Assembly (NCBI RefSeq): GCF_020532665.2 | Contig: NZ_JAIWPG020000018.1 | Location: forward strand, 16,020 to 80,019 | DNA length: 64,000 bases | Direction of reading: 5' to 3' | Source of the DNA: Lelliottia sp. WAP21 | GTDB lineage: Bacteria; Pseudomonadota; Gammaproteobacteria; Enterobacterales; Enterobacteriaceae | Shown here: one piece after another, positions 38,015 to 47,752 of the stretch | Numbering within the stretch: position 1 is the first letter of the stretch | Layout: the number at the start of each line of letters is the position of its first letter | Program-made: the position numbers and the translations under genes | The notes under the pieces: generated by a model | Told to the model about the DNA's origin: nothing | Database searches by the model: none | Seen by the model: the letters and a program-made list of their open reading frames with translations, nothing else

Positions 38015-39007
38015 ATGTTTCAGCAGAAAAAGGACTGGGAAACACGCGAGAACGCATTTGCTGCTTTCTCCATGGGACCGCTGACCGATTTCTGGCGTCA
38101 GCGTGAAGAGGCCGAAATCGCGGGCGTGGACAACGTTCCGGTACGCTTTGTGCGTTTTCGGGATGTGAAAAACGATCGGGTTATCGTCGTTTGCCCGGGT
38201 CGTATTGAAAGTTACGTGAAATACGCAGAGCTGGCGTATGACCTGTTCCATCTGGGCTTCGACGTATTGATCATCGATCACCGGGGGCAGGGACGTTCCG
38301 GCCGGTTGTTATCAGATTCACACCGTGGGCACGTGGTGAATTTCAGCGACTATGTCGACGATCTCGCCGCATTCTGGCAGCAGGAAGTGCAGCCGGGGCC
38401 GTGGCGGAAACGTTACATCCTGGCACACTCGATGGGCGGGGCGATCGCCACCCTGTTTTTGCAACGTCATTCGCCACAGTGCGATGCGATTGCGCTCACG
38501 GCCCCCATGTTTGGCATCGTGATGCGTTTTCCCGACTGGATGGTGCGCCACATTCTCGACTGGGCTGAGGGCCATCAGCGTATTCGTGAAGGTTATGCCA
38601 TCGGTACCGGGCGCTGGCGGGCGCTGCCTTTCGCGATCAACGTGTTAACCCACAGTCGGCAGCGCTATCGCCGCAACCTGCGCTTTTACGCCGATGAGCC
38701 GCGCCTGCGTGTAGGGGGGCCAACCTATCACTGGGTGCGCGAAGGCATCCTGGCCGGAGAGTCTGCGCTTGCCGGAGCGGGTGAGGATAATACCCCAACA
38801 TTACTGATTCAGGCAGAAGAGGAACGTGTGGTGGATAACCGCATGCACGACCGCTTTTGTGAATTACGCGCGGCCGCCGGCACCCCTTGTGAAGGGGGGA
38901 AACCGCTGGTTATACAGGGCGCGTACCATGAGATCCTTTTTGAAAAGGACACTATGCGCTCAGTCGCGCTAAACGCCATCGTTGAGTTTTTCGACAGGCA
39001 TAACTGA
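38015..39007 (+). CDS. pldB: Lysophospholipase L2
   Basis: The 330-residue alpha/beta hydrolase (Hydrolase_4/monoglyceride-lipase type) has DHRGQGRSGR, the nucleophile elbow LAHSMGGA, and the catalytic His in IQGAYHEILFE. It cleaves lysophosphatidylethanolamine at the inner membrane. The ATG at 38015 (MFQQKKDWETREN) matches the family; the frame runs eight codons further upstream. It ends FFDRHN, about ten residues before the E. coli protein as I recall it. It is co-transcribed with yigL; in E. coli and Salmonella SgrS pairs within pldB to stabilise yigL mRNA. Confidence 0.95.
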   Translation: MFQQKKDWETRENAFAAFSMGPLTDFWRQREEAEIAGVDNVPVRFVRFRDVKNDRVIVVCPGRIESYVKYAELAYDLFHLGFDVLIIDHRGQGRSGRLLSDSHRGHVVNFSDYVDDLAAFWQQEVQPGPWRKRYILAHSMGGAIATLFLQRHSPQCDAIALTAPMFGIVMRFPDWMVRHILDWAEGHQRIREGYAIGTGRWRALPFAINVLTHSRQRYRRNLRFYADEPRLRVGGPTYHWVREGILAGESALAGAGEDNTPTLLIQAEEERVVDNRMHDRFCELRAAAGTPCEGGKPLVIQGAYHEILFEKDTMRSVALNAIVEFFDRHN

Positions 39008-39038
39008 TTACTTTTTATCACCAGAGGTTGAAATCCCT

Positions 39039-39839
39039 ATGTACCAGGTTGTTGCATCTGACTTAGATGGCACGCTGCTTTCTCCCGATCACACTCTCTC
39101 GCCCTATGCGAAAGAGACCTTAAAGCTTCTGACGGCACACGGCGTGAATTTTGTCTTCGCGACCGGTCGTCACCACGTGGACGTAGGGCAGATCCGCGAT
39201 AACCTGGAAATCAAAGCCTACATGATCACCTCCAACGGTGCTCGCGTGCATGACACGGATGGCAACCTGATTTTCACTCATAACCTTGACCGCGATATTG
39301 CCGCCGATCTGTTTGGCGTGGTGCATAACAACCCGGGTGTCGTGACCAACGTGTATCGTAATGATGACTGGTTTATGAACCGTCACCGTCCAGACGAGAT
39401 GCGTTTCTTCAAGGAAGCGGTATTCAACTATTCGTTGTATGAGCCTGGCCTGCTGGAGCCCGAAGGGATCAGCAAGGTGTTCTTCACCTGCGAAAATCAC
39501 GAAGAGCTGTTGCCGCTTGAGCAGGCGATCAATGCGCGCTGGGGCGATCGTGTCAACGTGAGCTTCTCTACGCTCACCTGTCTGGAAGTGATGGCGGGCG
39601 GCGTATCGAAAGGCCATGCACTGGAAGCGGTAGCGAAACGTCTGGGTTACGAACTGAAAGACTGCATCGCCTTTGGCGACGGCATGAACGATGCAGAAAT
39701 GCTCTCCATGGCGGGCAAAGGCTGCATTATGGAAAATGCGCATCAACGCCTGAAAGATTTGCATCCGGAGCTGGATGTTATCGGCACCAATGCCGACAAC
39801 GCGGTACCAAAATATTTGCGTAAACTGTACCTTGAATAA
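39039..39839 (+). CDS. yigL: HAD-family (Cof-type) phosphatase YigL
   Basis: The 266-residue HAD IIB phosphatase has motif I ASDLDGTLLSPD, motif II in MITSNGAR, the GGVSKGHALE lysine motif and the motif IV GDGMNDAEML. In E. coli it dephosphorylates sugar phosphates (including glucose-6-P) and pyridoxal phosphate, and helps relieve sugar-phosphate stress under SgrS control. The ATG at 39039 (MYQVVASDLDG) is preceded by AGAGG. It lies 31 bases after pldB. Confidence 0.96.
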   Translation: MYQVVASDLDGTLLSPDHTLSPYAKETLKLLTAHGVNFVFATGRHHVDVGQIRDNLEIKAYMITSNGARVHDTDGNLIFTHNLDRDIAADLFGVVHNNPGVVTNVYRNDDWFMNRHRPDEMRFFKEAVFNYSLYEPGLLEPEGISKVFFTCENHEELLPLEQAINARWGDRVNVSFSTLTCLEVMAGGVSKGHALEAVAKRLGYELKDCIAFGDGMNDAEMLSMAGKGCIMENAHQRLKDLHPELDVIGTNADNAVPKYLRKLYLE

Positions 39840-39921
39840 TCTTCATTTGCCTGTTTATTGTTCAGTTGTCAACTAAAGAGTTCGCTACAATGCCTGTCCA
39901 TCTTTCAGAGAGACATGCACT

Positions 39922-40821
39922 GTGGCGCTACTCATTATCACCACGATTCTGTGGGCCTTCTCCTTTAGCCTGATTGGCGAATATCTTGCGGGTTCGGTCG
40001 ACAGCTATTTTTCCGTGCTGATGCGCGTGGGGCTGGCGGCGCTGGTGTTCCTGCCGTTTCTGCGTACGCGTGGTCAAATGCTGAAAACCCTTCTGCTGTA
40101 TATGCTGGTGGGGGCGATGCAGCTCGGCATCATGTATCTGTTCAGCTTCCGGGCTTACGTCTACCTATCCGTCTCGGAATTTCTGCTGTTTACGGTGCTC
40201 ACCCCGCTCTACATCACGCTGATTTACGATCTTCTGAGTAAGCGACGCCTGCGCTGGGGTTATCTGCTGAGTGCGGCACTGGCGGTGGTGGGGGCGGCGA
40301 TCATTCGTTATGACAAAGTCAGCGATCACTTCTGGACCGGGCTGATGTTTGTTCAACTGGCGAATATCAGCTTCGCCATTGGCATGGTGGGTTATAAACG
40401 CCTGATGGAAACCCGCCCGATGCCGCAGCATAACGCATTTGCCTGGTTCTACCTTGGCGCGGCGATCGTTGCCGTGGTGGCATGGTTTATGTTGGGGAAT
40501 CCACAAAAGCTGCCAACCACCACCGTGCAGTGGAGCGTGCTGATATGGCTTGGCGTGGTGGCGTCGGGCCTGGGCTACTTCATGTGGAACTACGGTGCGA
40601 CGCAGGTGGACGCCGGCACGCTCGGCATTATGAATAATGTTCATGTCCCCGCCGGACTGCTGGTAAACCTCGCTATCTGGCAGGAGCAGCCCCACTGGCC
40701 CAGCTTTATTATTGGGGGAACGGTGATTCTGGCTTCGCTATGGGTACATCGCCATTGGGTCGCTCCGCGCTCCGAACAAACGGCAGATGGTCGCAAGCGT
40801 GATTCCGCGCTGAGCGAATAA
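39922..40821 (+). CDS. yigM: DMT/EamA transporter YigM (biotin uptake family)
   Basis: The 299-residue protein has ten hydrophobic segments of the EamA drug/metabolite family. Typical segments are [21 protein letters not shown] and [21 protein letters not shown]. coli YigM has been shown to take up biotin; that role is inferred here. The GTG at 39922 fits after AGAGAGAC; a nearby ATG at 39915 is out of frame. Its last 113 bases overlap the 3' end of metR on the opposite strand. Confidence 0.88.
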   Translation: MALLIITTILWAFSFSLIGEYLAGSVDSYFSVLMRVGLAALVFLPFLRTRGQMLKTLLLYMLVGAMQLGIMYLFSFRAYVYLSVSEFLLFTVLTPLYITLIYDLLSKRRLRWGYLLSAALAVVGAAIIRYDKVSDHFWTGLMFVQLANISFAIGMVGYKRLMETRPMPQHNAFAWFYLGAAIVAVVAWFMLGNPQKLPTTTVQWSVLIWLGVVASGLGYFMWNYGATQVDAGTLGIMNNVHVPAGLLVNLAIWQEQPHWPSFIIGGTVILASLWVHRHWVAPRSEQTADGRKRDSALSE

Positions 40822-41662
40822 ACGCCTCTGTAACCGGCTGACGCTGCTCGCCATCGCGCACGGCAGCGTACAGCCGGCTCCACAATCCCTCGCCCAGGGT
40901 TTTGGTCACCACCAGACCCTGGCGCTCAAAGCTTTCAACCACCCAGTGCGGCAGCGCCGCGATTCCCATCTTCGCCGCCACCATCTGAATCAACAGCAGG
41001 GTGTTATCCACACTTTTCAGGTTCGGGCTAATTCCCGCAGGTTGCAGGAAATGGCGCCAGATATCCAGGCGACTGCGTTGAACCGGATAAATCAGCAACG
41101 TTTCGGTTGCCAGATCTTCTGGCGTGATGCGCGTTTTGGTCGCCAGTGGATGGTCGGGTGCCAGCACCAGACGCACTTCGAAATCAAACATCGGTGAATA
41201 ATGCAAACCGCTGCGGGGCAAAATATCAGACGTGAGCACGACATCCAGTTCGCCTTGCTGAAGCGATGGCTGAGGATCAAAGGTGACGCCGGACTTGAAA
41301 TCCATCTCCACCTGGGGCCACTTCTGGCGAAAGTTCTCAAGCGCAGGCGTCAGCCACTGGATGCAGCTATGGCATTCGATTGCGATACGCAGTTTCGTCT
41401 GCTGAGGCTCGTTGCATGCCTGTAGCGCGGAAGCGATCTGAGGCAGTACCTGATTTGCCAGCTGAAGTAATACCTCCCCCTGCGGCGTAAAGCGGAGCGG
41501 CTGGCTTTTACGTACGAACAGACGAAAGCCAAGGCGTTGTTCCAGATCGCTGAACTGGTGAGAAAGGGCGGATTGGGTCTGATGCAGCGTGGCCGCAGCC
41601 GCCGCCAGCGAACCGCAGTTCCGCAACGCCTGTAGCGTTTTCAGATGTTTTATCTCGATCAT
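40709..41662 (-). CDS. metR: LysR-type activator MetR
   Basis: The 317-residue LysR regulator has an N-terminal winged helix ([42 protein letters not shown] spread over residues 1-42) and a two-lobed effector domain that binds homocysteine. It activates metE and metH and represses itself. It is divergent from metE. A perfect MetR half-palindrome pair overlaps its own start codon. Its 3' end overlaps yigM by 113 bases on the opposite strand. Confidence 0.97.
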   Translation of the reverse strand: MIEIKHLKTLQALRNCGSLAAAAATLHQTQSALSHQFSDLEQRLGFRLFVRKSQPLRFTPQGEVLLQLANQVLPQIASALQACNEPQQTKLRIAIECHSCIQWLTPALENFRQKWPQVEMDFKSGVTFDPQPSLQQGELDVVLTSDILPRSGLHYSPMFDFEVRLVLAPDHPLATKTRITPEDLATETLLIYPVQRSRLDIWRHFLQPAGISPNLKSVDNTLLLIQMVAAKMGIAALPHWVVESFERQGLVVTKTLGEGLWSRLYAAVRDGEQRQPVTEAFIRSARNHACDHLPFVRSAERPNGDVPIAKPESPFPQ

Positions 41663-41695
41663 GAAAGTCCTTCACTTCGCCATGAACATTTTGCG
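41662..41695. promoter_or_regulatory. Tandem MetR sites in the metR-metE gap
   Basis: TGAA-AGTCC-TTCA at 41662-41674 is a perfect match to the MetR consensus TGAA-N5-TTCA. TGAA-CATTT-TGCG at 41683-41695 is a half-conserved second copy eight bases further. Their centres are 21 bases apart, two helical turns, as expected for cooperative LysR-type binding upstream of metE. The first site overlaps the metR ATG. Confidence 0.8.
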
Positions 41696-41733
41696 CTTGA
41701 GGAATATACAGTAACCGCCAATTATGGATGTGT

Positions 41734-41757
41734 AAACATCTGGACGTCCAAACTCGT
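41734..41757. promoter_or_regulatory. Tandem MetJ met boxes upstream of metE
   Basis: Three adjacent 8-mers, AAACATCT, GGACGTCC and AAACTCGT, resemble the met box AGACGTCT; the central one matches best. MetJ with S-adenosylmethionine binds such tandem boxes and represses metE and metR. Confidence 0.7.
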
Positions 41758-41877
41758 CATATTTCGACTTGCAGATGCGTTGGCATCCTCGCTTACCCCC
41801 GTCACTGACTTCAGTAAGCGCCGGGGAATGCGCTGCGGGGCCGCCTTCCTGCCAGCCGAACTATTTAGAGTTTTACC
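41757..41877. repeat. ERIC (IRU) repeat in the metE leader
   Basis: About 120 bases show the ERIC landmarks: GCGTTGGC(A)TCCTCGCTTACCCC, then GTCACTGACTTCAGTAAGCG around the palindromic core, GGGGAATGCGC and GCCGCCTTCCTG, and an end resembling GAATTATTTAGAGT. It lies between the met boxes and the metE ribosome-binding site, so it is probably transcribed as part of the metE leader. Ends are approximate. Confidence 0.8.
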
Positions 41878-41910
41878 TTCAGATTCAATGAATTCTTAGA
41901 GGAATGACAC

Positions 41911-44172
41911 ATGACTGTAATCAACCACACTCTCGGTTTCCCTCGCGTTGGTTTGCGCCGCGAACTGAAAAAAGCACAAGAAAGTTACTGGGCGGGTAAA
42001 TCCAGCCGTGAAGAGCTGTTGGCCGTTGGCCGCGAGCTGCGTGCGCGTCACTGGGATCAGCAAAAACAGGCAGGCATTGATCTGTTGCCGGTGGGCGATT
42101 TCGCCTGGTACGACCATGTTCTGACCACCAGCCTGCTGCTTGGCAACGTGCCGGCTCGTCATCAGAACAAAGATGGATCGGTCGATATCGATACTCTTTT
42201 CCGTCTTGGCCGTGGGCGTGCGCCAACGGGAGAACCCGCCGCAGCGGCAGAAATGACCAAATGGTTTAATACCAACTACCACTACATGGTGCCGGAATTT
42301 ATCAAAGGCCAGCAGTTCAAGCTGACCTGGACGCAGCTGCTGGATGAAGTGGATGAGGCGCTGGCGCTGGGGCATACCATTAAGCCTGTGCTCCTCGGTC
42401 CTGTGACCTATTTATGGCTGGGTAAAGTGAAGGGTGAGGCGTTTGACCGCCTGACGCTGTTGAACGATATCCTGCCTGTATACCAGCAGGTGTTGGCCGA
42501 ACTGGCAAAACGCGGCATTGAGTGGGTACAGATTGACGAACCAGCCCTGGTGCTTGAATTACCGCAGGCCTGGCTTGATGCCTTCAAGCCCGCTTACGAT
42601 GCGCTGAGTGGTCAGGTGAAGCTTCTGCTGACCACCTATTTTGAAGGCGTTACGCCAAACCTCGACACCCTCGCTGCGCTGCCGGTGCAGGGTCTGCACG
42701 TTGACCTGGTTCATGGCAAAGACGATGTGGCGGAGCTGCACCAACGTCTTCCTGCGGACTGGTTGCTGTCGGCGGGGCTGGTCAATGGACGCAACGTCTG
42801 GCGTGCGGATCTGACAGAAAAATATGCCCGCATTAAAACGCTCGTTGGCAAACGTGAGCTGTGGGTCGCCTCGTCGTGCTCCCTGCTGCACAGCCCTATC
42901 GATTTGAGCGTTGAGACGCGTCTGGATGCGGAAGTAAAGAGCTGGTTTGCCTTCGCCCTGCAAAAATGCGAAGAGCTGGCGCTGTTGCGCGATGCGCTGA
43001 ACACGGGCAATACCGCCAGTCTGGTTGAATGGAGCGCGCCGATTCAGGCCCGTCGCCATTCATCCCGCGTTCACAATGCGGCTGTTGAAAAACGTCTGGC
43101 GGCCATCACCGCGCAGGACAGCCAGCGGCAGGATCCGTATGACGTGCGTGCCGAAGCACAGCGTGCGCGTTTCAATTTACCTGCCTGGCCGACGACGACC
43201 ATTGGCTCATTCCCGCAGACTACCGAAATCCGCGGCCTGCGTCTGGACTTTAAAAAGGGCAACCTGGACGCGAATCACTACCGCACCGGCATTGCTGAGC
43301 ATATTAAACAGGCGATTGTTGAGCAGGAACGTTTAGGCCTGGACGTACTGGTGCATGGTGAAGCCGAGCGAAACGACATGGTGGAGTACTTCGGTGAACA
43401 CCTGGACGGTTTTGTCTTCACTCAAAATGGCTGGGTGCAAAGCTACGGTTCCCGCTGCGTGAAACCCCCGGTCGTCATTGGCGATGTGAGCCGTCCTGAA
43501 GCCATCACCGTGGAATGGGCGAAGTACGCTCAGTCGCTGACTGACAAGCCGGTGAAAGGTATGCTGACCGGTCCGGTCACTATTCTCTGCTGGTCGTTCC
43601 CGCGTGAAGATGTCAGCCGCGAAACCATCGCCAAACAGATTGCGCTGGCGCTGCGTGATGAAGTGGCCGATCTGGAAGCGGCGGGTATTGGCATTATCCA
43701 GATCGACGAACCTGCACTGCGTGAAGGTCTGCCGCTGCGTCGCAGTGACTGGGATGCTTATCTGCAATGGGGCGTGGAGGCCTTCCGTATCAACGCTTCC
43801 GTGGCAAAGAACGACACGCAGATCCATACCCATATGTGTTATTGCGAATTTAACGACATCATGGATTCCATCGCCGCACTGGATGCGGACGTCATTACCA
43901 TCGAGACGTCACGTTCCGATATGGAACTGCTGGAGTCATTTGAGGAGTTCGACTATCCGAATGAAATCGGACCGGGGGTGTATGACATTCACTCCCCGAA
44001 CGTTCCGAGCGTGGAGTGGATCGAAGCACTGCTGGCGAAAGCAGCACAGCGTATTCCGGCTGAGCGTCTGTGGGTCAACCCGGATTGCGGCCTGAAAACC
44101 CGCGGCTGGCCAGAGACGCGTGCCGCTCTGGCGAACATGGTGCAGGCGGCGCAGAACCTGCGTCAGGCATAA
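41911..44172 (+). CDS. metE: Cobalamin-independent methionine synthase
   Basis: The 753-residue zinc enzyme transfers the methyl group of 5-methyltetrahydropteroyltri-L-glutamate to homocysteine. The N-terminal domain begins [20 protein letters not shown]. The C-terminal catalytic domain has [32 protein letters not shown] (zinc His and Cys) and [11 protein letters not shown] (zinc Cys). It is activated by MetR-homocysteine and repressed by MetJ-SAM through the sites upstream. A GAGGAATGACAC ribosome-binding context precedes the ATG, and a terminator follows. Confidence 0.99.
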   Translation: MTVINHTLGFPRVGLRRELKKAQESYWAGKSSREELLAVGRELRARHWDQQKQAGIDLLPVGDFAWYDHVLTTSLLLGNVPARHQNKDGSVDIDTLFRLGRGRAPTGEPAAAAEMTKWFNTNYHYMVPEFIKGQQFKLTWTQLLDEVDEALALGHTIKPVLLGPVTYLWLGKVKGEAFDRLTLLNDILPVYQQVLAELAKRGIEWVQIDEPALVLELPQAWLDAFKPAYDALSGQVKLLLTTYFEGVTPNLDTLAALPVQGLHVDLVHGKDDVAELHQRLPADWLLSAGLVNGRNVWRADLTEKYARIKTLVGKRELWVASSCSLLHSPIDLSVETRLDAEVKSWFAFALQKCEELALLRDALNTGNTASLVEWSAPIQARRHSSRVHNAAVEKRLAAITAQDSQRQDPYDVRAEAQRARFNLPAWPTTTIGSFPQTTEIRGLRLDFKKGNLDANHYRTGIAEHIKQAIVEQERLGLDVLVHGEAERNDMVEYFGEHLDGFVFTQNGWVQSYGSRCVKPPVVIGDVSRPEAITVEWAKYAQSLTDKPVKGMLTGPVTILCWSFPREDVSRETIAKQIALALRDEVADLEAAGIGIIQIDEPALREGLPLRRSDWDAYLQWGVEAFRINASVAKNDTQIHTHMCYCEFNDIMDSIAALDADVITIETSRSDMELLESFEEFDYPNEIGPGVYDIHSPNVPSVEWIEALLAKAAQRIPAERLWVNPDCGLKTRGWPETRAALANMVQAAQNLRQA

Positions 44173-44220
44173 CGACGCAGCGCGAATGACGTAGTTGTCC
44201 TGCTGGAAAATGCAGGTTTA

Positions 44221-44262
44221 AAGGCCCGGTGGCGATATTGCCTGACCGGGCCTTTGTTGTTC
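44221..44262 (+). terminator. Bidirectional hairpin terminator between metE and dlhH
   Basis: AAGGCCCGGT (44221-44230) pairs perfectly with ACCGGGCCTT (44245-44254) over ten bases. The plus strand continues TGTTGTT. It sits between the convergent metE and dlhH genes and can serve both. Confidence 0.8.
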
Positions 44263-44273
44263 AGGTATCGCGC

Positions 44274-45077
44274 TTATTTTTTACCCGCGTACTGACTAAA
44301 CCAGGCCAGCATTCTTTGCCAGCCATCTTTAGCGGATTCCGCATGATAGCTTGCACGATAATCAGCATTGAAGGCATGACCCGCATCCGGATACACCACA
44401 ATCTCGGCCTTCGCATTGGCCGCCCGTAGCGCATGTCGCATGGTTTCTACGGTATCCAGCGGGATACCCGTATCCTCACCGCCGTACAGCCCCAGTACCG
44501 GTGCGTTTAAATCGGTGGCGATATCGACAGGATGTTTTGGTGAGTTTAACGTTTTCTCTCCCACCAGTTTGCCATACCAGGCGACAGCCGCTTTAAGCTG
44601 CGGGTTGTGAGCCGCATACAGCCAACTGATGCGTCCTCCCCAGCAGAAGCCCGTGACCATCAGGCGATGCGGATCGCCACCGTTGCGCGCAGCCCAACTG
44701 GCGACATGATCCAGATCGGCCAGCACCTGTGCATCAGGCACTTTGCTGACAAGGTTACTGAACAGCGTGGGTATATCGTTGTAGTCATTCGGATCGCCCT
44801 GACGGAAGTAAAGCTCCGGTGCGACCGCGAGATAGCCTTCCAGCGCGAGGCGACGACAAATGTCGCGAATATGTTCATGTACGCCGAAAATTTCCTGAAT
44901 CACGATGACGATGGGCAGGGGGCCTTCTGCCTCCTTGGGCCGTGCGTGATAGGCAGGCATATTCTCACCCTGAGACGGGATGGAGGTTTCACCCGCCGTT
45001 ATAGCGTCCTCAGGGGTAGAGACGATGGTGGAGGCATGGGGGGCTGCAGCAGGTGCAAAATGTGTTTTCTGAGTCAT
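44274..45077 (-). CDS. dlhH: Dienelactone hydrolase family protein DlhH (YsgA)
   Basis: The 267-residue alpha/beta hydrolase has VIVIQEIFGVHEHIRD with the oxyanion region, the nucleophile elbow TGFCWGGRISW with the active-site Cys, LYGGEDTGIP and the catalytic His in YPDAGHAFNADY. This triad is that of carboxymethylenebutenolidase (dienelactone hydrolase). The physiological substrate in enterobacteria is unknown. It is convergent with metE and divergent from udp. Confidence 0.92.
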   Translation of the reverse strand: MTQKTHFAPAAAPHASTIVSTPEDAITAGETSIPSQGENMPAYHARPKEAEGPLPIVIVIQEIFGVHEHIRDICRRLALEGYLAVAPELYFRQGDPNDYNDIPTLFSNLVSKVPDAQVLADLDHVASWAARNGGDPHRLMVTGFCWGGRISWLYAAHNPQLKAAVAWYGKLVGEKTLNSPKHPVDIATDLNAPVLGLYGGEDTGIPLDTVETMRHALRAANAKAEIVVYPDAGHAFNADYRASYHAESAKDGWQRMLAWFSQYAGKK

Positions 45078-45186
45078 GGTATTCTCCGTACCCGTTGGTG
45101 CAAATAAATATAGACCTCAAGTTAACAACTCACAGTGCCCGAAACGGTCTATCTTTTGTGCAGACGTCAGCGATATAACTTATTAG

Positions 45187-45254
45187 TGTGACGCAATTCA
45201 CCATTTCATGGTAATTAGCTGCAATCATTTTCATTCGTGGTGAGGTCTGTCACG
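45187..45254 (+). promoter_or_regulatory. Paired CRP sites upstream of udp (CytR-type control)
   Basis: TGTGA-CGCAAT-TCACC (45187-45202) and GGTGA-GGTCTG-TCACG (45239-45254) each match the CRP consensus TGTGA-N6-TCACA closely. Their centres are 52 bases apart, the spacing of CRP pairs that trap CytR between them at nucleoside-catabolism promoters. E. coli udp is controlled by CRP and CytR, so the same is inferred here. Confidence 0.8.
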
Positions 45255-45326
45255 AAATTAAGCCTGGTGCTTCTGTAAAGTACCGTTTTACTTCTTCTGA
45301 CAACCCGACCCACAGAGGAGTCACCT

Positions 45327-46088
45327 ATGTCTAAGTCTGATGTTTTTCATCTCGGCCTCACTAAAAACGATTTACAAGGGGCTACGCTTGCCATCGTCCC
45401 GGGCGATCCTGAGCGTGTGGAAAAGATCGCCGCGCTGATGGATAAGCCGGTCAAACTGGCAGCCCATCGTGAATTCACCACCTGGCGTGCTGAGCTGGAT
45501 GGTAAAGCGGTGATTGTATGTTCAACCGGCATCGGCGGTCCGTCGACCTCTATCGCGGTTGAAGAGCTGGCGCAACTGGGCATTCGGACTTTCCTGCGCA
45601 TCGGCACTACCGGTGCAATTCAGCCGCATATCAATGTGGGTGACGTGCTGGTGACGACCGCATCGGTGCGTCTTGACGGTGCAAGCCTGCACTTCGCCCC
45701 TATGGAATTCCCGGCAGTGGCCGATTTCGACTGTACTACCGCTCTGGTAGAGGCGGCGAAATCCATCGGTGCCACCACGCACATAGGCGTGACCGCCTCT
45801 TCCGACACCTTCTATCCAGGCCAGGAGCGTTACGACACCTTCTCTGGTCGTGTGGTTAGCCGCTTTAAAGGTTCAATGGAAGAGTGGCAGGCCATGGGCG
45901 TGATGAACTACGAAATGGAATCCGCTACGCTGTTGACCATGTGCGCCAGCCAGGGCCTGCGTGCCGGTATGGTGGCGGGCGTTATCGTCAACCGCACTCA
46001 GCAAGAGATCCCGAACGCGGAAACCATGAAGCAGACGGAAAGCCACGCGGTGAAAATCGTGGTCGAAGCAGCGCGCCGTCTGATCTAA
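45327..46088 (+). CDS. udp: Uridine phosphorylase
   Basis: The 253-residue hexameric enzyme cleaves uridine with phosphate to uracil and ribose-1-phosphate. Motifs are [14 protein letters not shown] with phosphate-binding residues, [28 protein letters not shown] and [13 protein letters not shown] with the ribose-binding Glu-Met-Glu. A strong GAGGAG ribosome-binding site precedes the ATG. Regulation by CRP/CytR is likely from the upstream sites, and a terminator follows. Confidence 0.98.
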   Translation: MSKSDVFHLGLTKNDLQGATLAIVPGDPERVEKIAALMDKPVKLAAHREFTTWRAELDGKAVIVCSTGIGGPSTSIAVEELAQLGIRTFLRIGTTGAIQPHINVGDVLVTTASVRLDGASLHFAPMEFPAVADFDCTTALVEAAKSIGATTHIGVTASSDTFYPGQERYDTFSGRVVSRFKGSMEEWQAMGVMNYEMESATLLTMCASQGLRAGMVAGVIVNRTQQEIPNAETMKQTESHAVKIVVEAARRLI

Positions 46089-46107
46089 TCATCCTCCTTT
46101 CTGATTT

Positions 46108-46136
46108 AAGGCCGACGCGTTCGGCCTTTTCTTTTT
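46108..46136 (+). terminator. Intrinsic terminator of udp
   Basis: The 8-bp stem AAGGCCGA/TCGGCCTT with a CGCGT loop runs into TTTTCTTTTT. It starts 19 bases after the udp stop. Confidence 0.9.
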
Positions 46137-46228
46137 GCGCAGTGCCTCGCAGGAAATCCCTTTCAAACTGGACGTTTATACAGCACAATTCTATTTTGTG
46201 CGGGTAACAGTTTGAAGCAGGAGGCGTT

Positions 46229-47686
46229 GTGGATATCTCAATCGTGATGTATGCAGTGATTGCGCTGGTGGGCGTGGGTGTGGGCTGGCTGATTTCAGGC
46301 TACCAACATGCGCAACATAAAGCCGATCAACTGGCCGAACGTGAAGAGATGGTGGCGGAGCTGAGCGCTGCAAAACAACAGCTTTCCCAGAGCAGCCACT
46401 GGCGTGATGAGTGTGAGTTGCTCAACAACGAGCTGCGCAACCTGCGCGATATCAACACCTCTCTGGAAGCGGATCTTCGTGAGGTGACCACCCGTCTGGA
46501 GTCGGCCCAACTGCACGCGGAAGACAAAATTCGCCAGATGATGAACAGCGAGCAGCGGCTGAGCGAGCAGTTCGAGAACCTCGCTAACCGTATTTTTGAA
46601 CAGAGCAACCGTCGCGTCGATGAACAAAATCGCCAAAGCCTGCAGGGCTTACTGACCCCACTGCGCGAACAGCTCGACGGCTTTCGCCGTCAGGTTCAGG
46701 ACAGCTTTGGCCAGGAGGCGCGTGAACGTCACACTCTGGCCCACGAAATTCGCAATCTTCAGCAGCTTAACGCCCAGATGACCCAGGAAGCGGTTAACCT
46801 GACGCGGGCGCTGAAAGGTGACAATAAAACCCAGGGCAACTGGGGCGAAGTCGTCCTCACTCGCGTGCTGGAAGCATCCGGTCTGCGAGAAGGGTATGAA
46901 TACGAAACGCAGGTCAGCATTGAGACCGAATCCCGCGCCCGTATGCAGCCGGATGTTATCGTGCGTCTCCCGCAAGGCAAGGATGTGGTTATCGATGCCA
47001 AAATGACGCTGGTTGCCTATGAACGTTATTTCAATGCCGAAGACGACTACACCCGGGAATCGGCGTTACAGGAACACATTGCCTCCGTACGTAACCATAT
47101 TCGTCTGCTGGGCAGAAAAGATTACCAGCAGTTACCCGGACTGCGTTCGCTCGATTACGTGCTGATGTTTATCCCGGTTGAACCCGCTTTTTTGCTGGCG
47201 CTGGACCGACAGCCTGAACTGATTACCGAAGCGCTAAAAAACAACATTATGCTGGTTAGCCCCACCACGCTACTGGTGGCTTTGCGCACCATCGCGAACC
47301 TGTGGCGCTACGAGCACCAAAGCCGAAATGCGCAGCAAATCGCCGATCGTGCCAGCAAGCTGTACGACAAAATGCGCCTGTTTGTGGACGATATGACCTC
47401 TGTCGGGCAAAACCTCGATCGCGCACAGGATAATTACCGACAGGCAATGAAAAAGCTCTCTTCTGGCCGTGGCAATTTACTCGCTCAGGCGGAAGCTTTT
47501 CGCACGCTTGGGGTCGAAGTTAAACGCGAGATTAATCCGGATTTGGCCGAACAGGCGACCGCACAGGACGAAGAGTATCGTCTGCGCGATGGCGAAAATG
47601 GGTTAAATAGTCGCAATCAAGACAATGCGTTAGGCGCACAATCTGCCACCGAAACCCAGGCAGACCGTTTCTTTCACGGTGGTTGA
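46229..47686 (+). CDS. rmuC: DNA recombination protein RmuC
   Basis: The 485-residue protein has an N-terminal membrane segment (VMYAVIALVGVGVGWLISGY) and a long coiled coil of heptads (about residues 30-190). The RmuC domain, related to restriction-endonuclease folds, contains LTRVLEASGLREGYEYETQ, QPDVIVRLPQGKDVVIDAKM and PVEPAFLLAL. It limits inversions at short inverted repeats. The GTG at 46229 (MDISIVMYAV) follows GCAGGAGG. The tail is variable and slightly longer than in E. coli. Confidence 0.95.
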   Translation: MDISIVMYAVIALVGVGVGWLISGYQHAQHKADQLAEREEMVAELSAAKQQLSQSSHWRDECELLNNELRNLRDINTSLEADLREVTTRLESAQLHAEDKIRQMMNSEQRLSEQFENLANRIFEQSNRRVDEQNRQSLQGLLTPLREQLDGFRRQVQDSFGQEARERHTLAHEIRNLQQLNAQMTQEAVNLTRALKGDNKTQGNWGEVVLTRVLEASGLREGYEYETQVSIETESRARMQPDVIVRLPQGKDVVIDAKMTLVAYERYFNAEDDYTRESALQEHIASVRNHIRLLGRKDYQQLPGLRSLDYVLMFIPVEPAFLLALDRQPELITEALKNNIMLVSPTTLLVALRTIANLWRYEHQSRNAQQIADRASKLYDKMRLFVDDMTSVGQNLDRAQDNYRQAMKKLSSGRGNLLAQAEAFRTLGVEVKREINPDLAEQATAQDEEYRLRDGENGLNSRNQDNALGAQSATETQADRFFHGG

Positions 47687-47752
47687 ATCGTAGGGCAAAC
47701 GCGCCCAATCTGTTACACTTCATGCACATTTGACTGATTAGCAGGCACTGAG

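Noticed and set aside
39120..39764. 214-codon minus-strand frame antisense to yigL
   Set aside because: It is a shadow of a conserved HAD phosphatase gene with no independent support.
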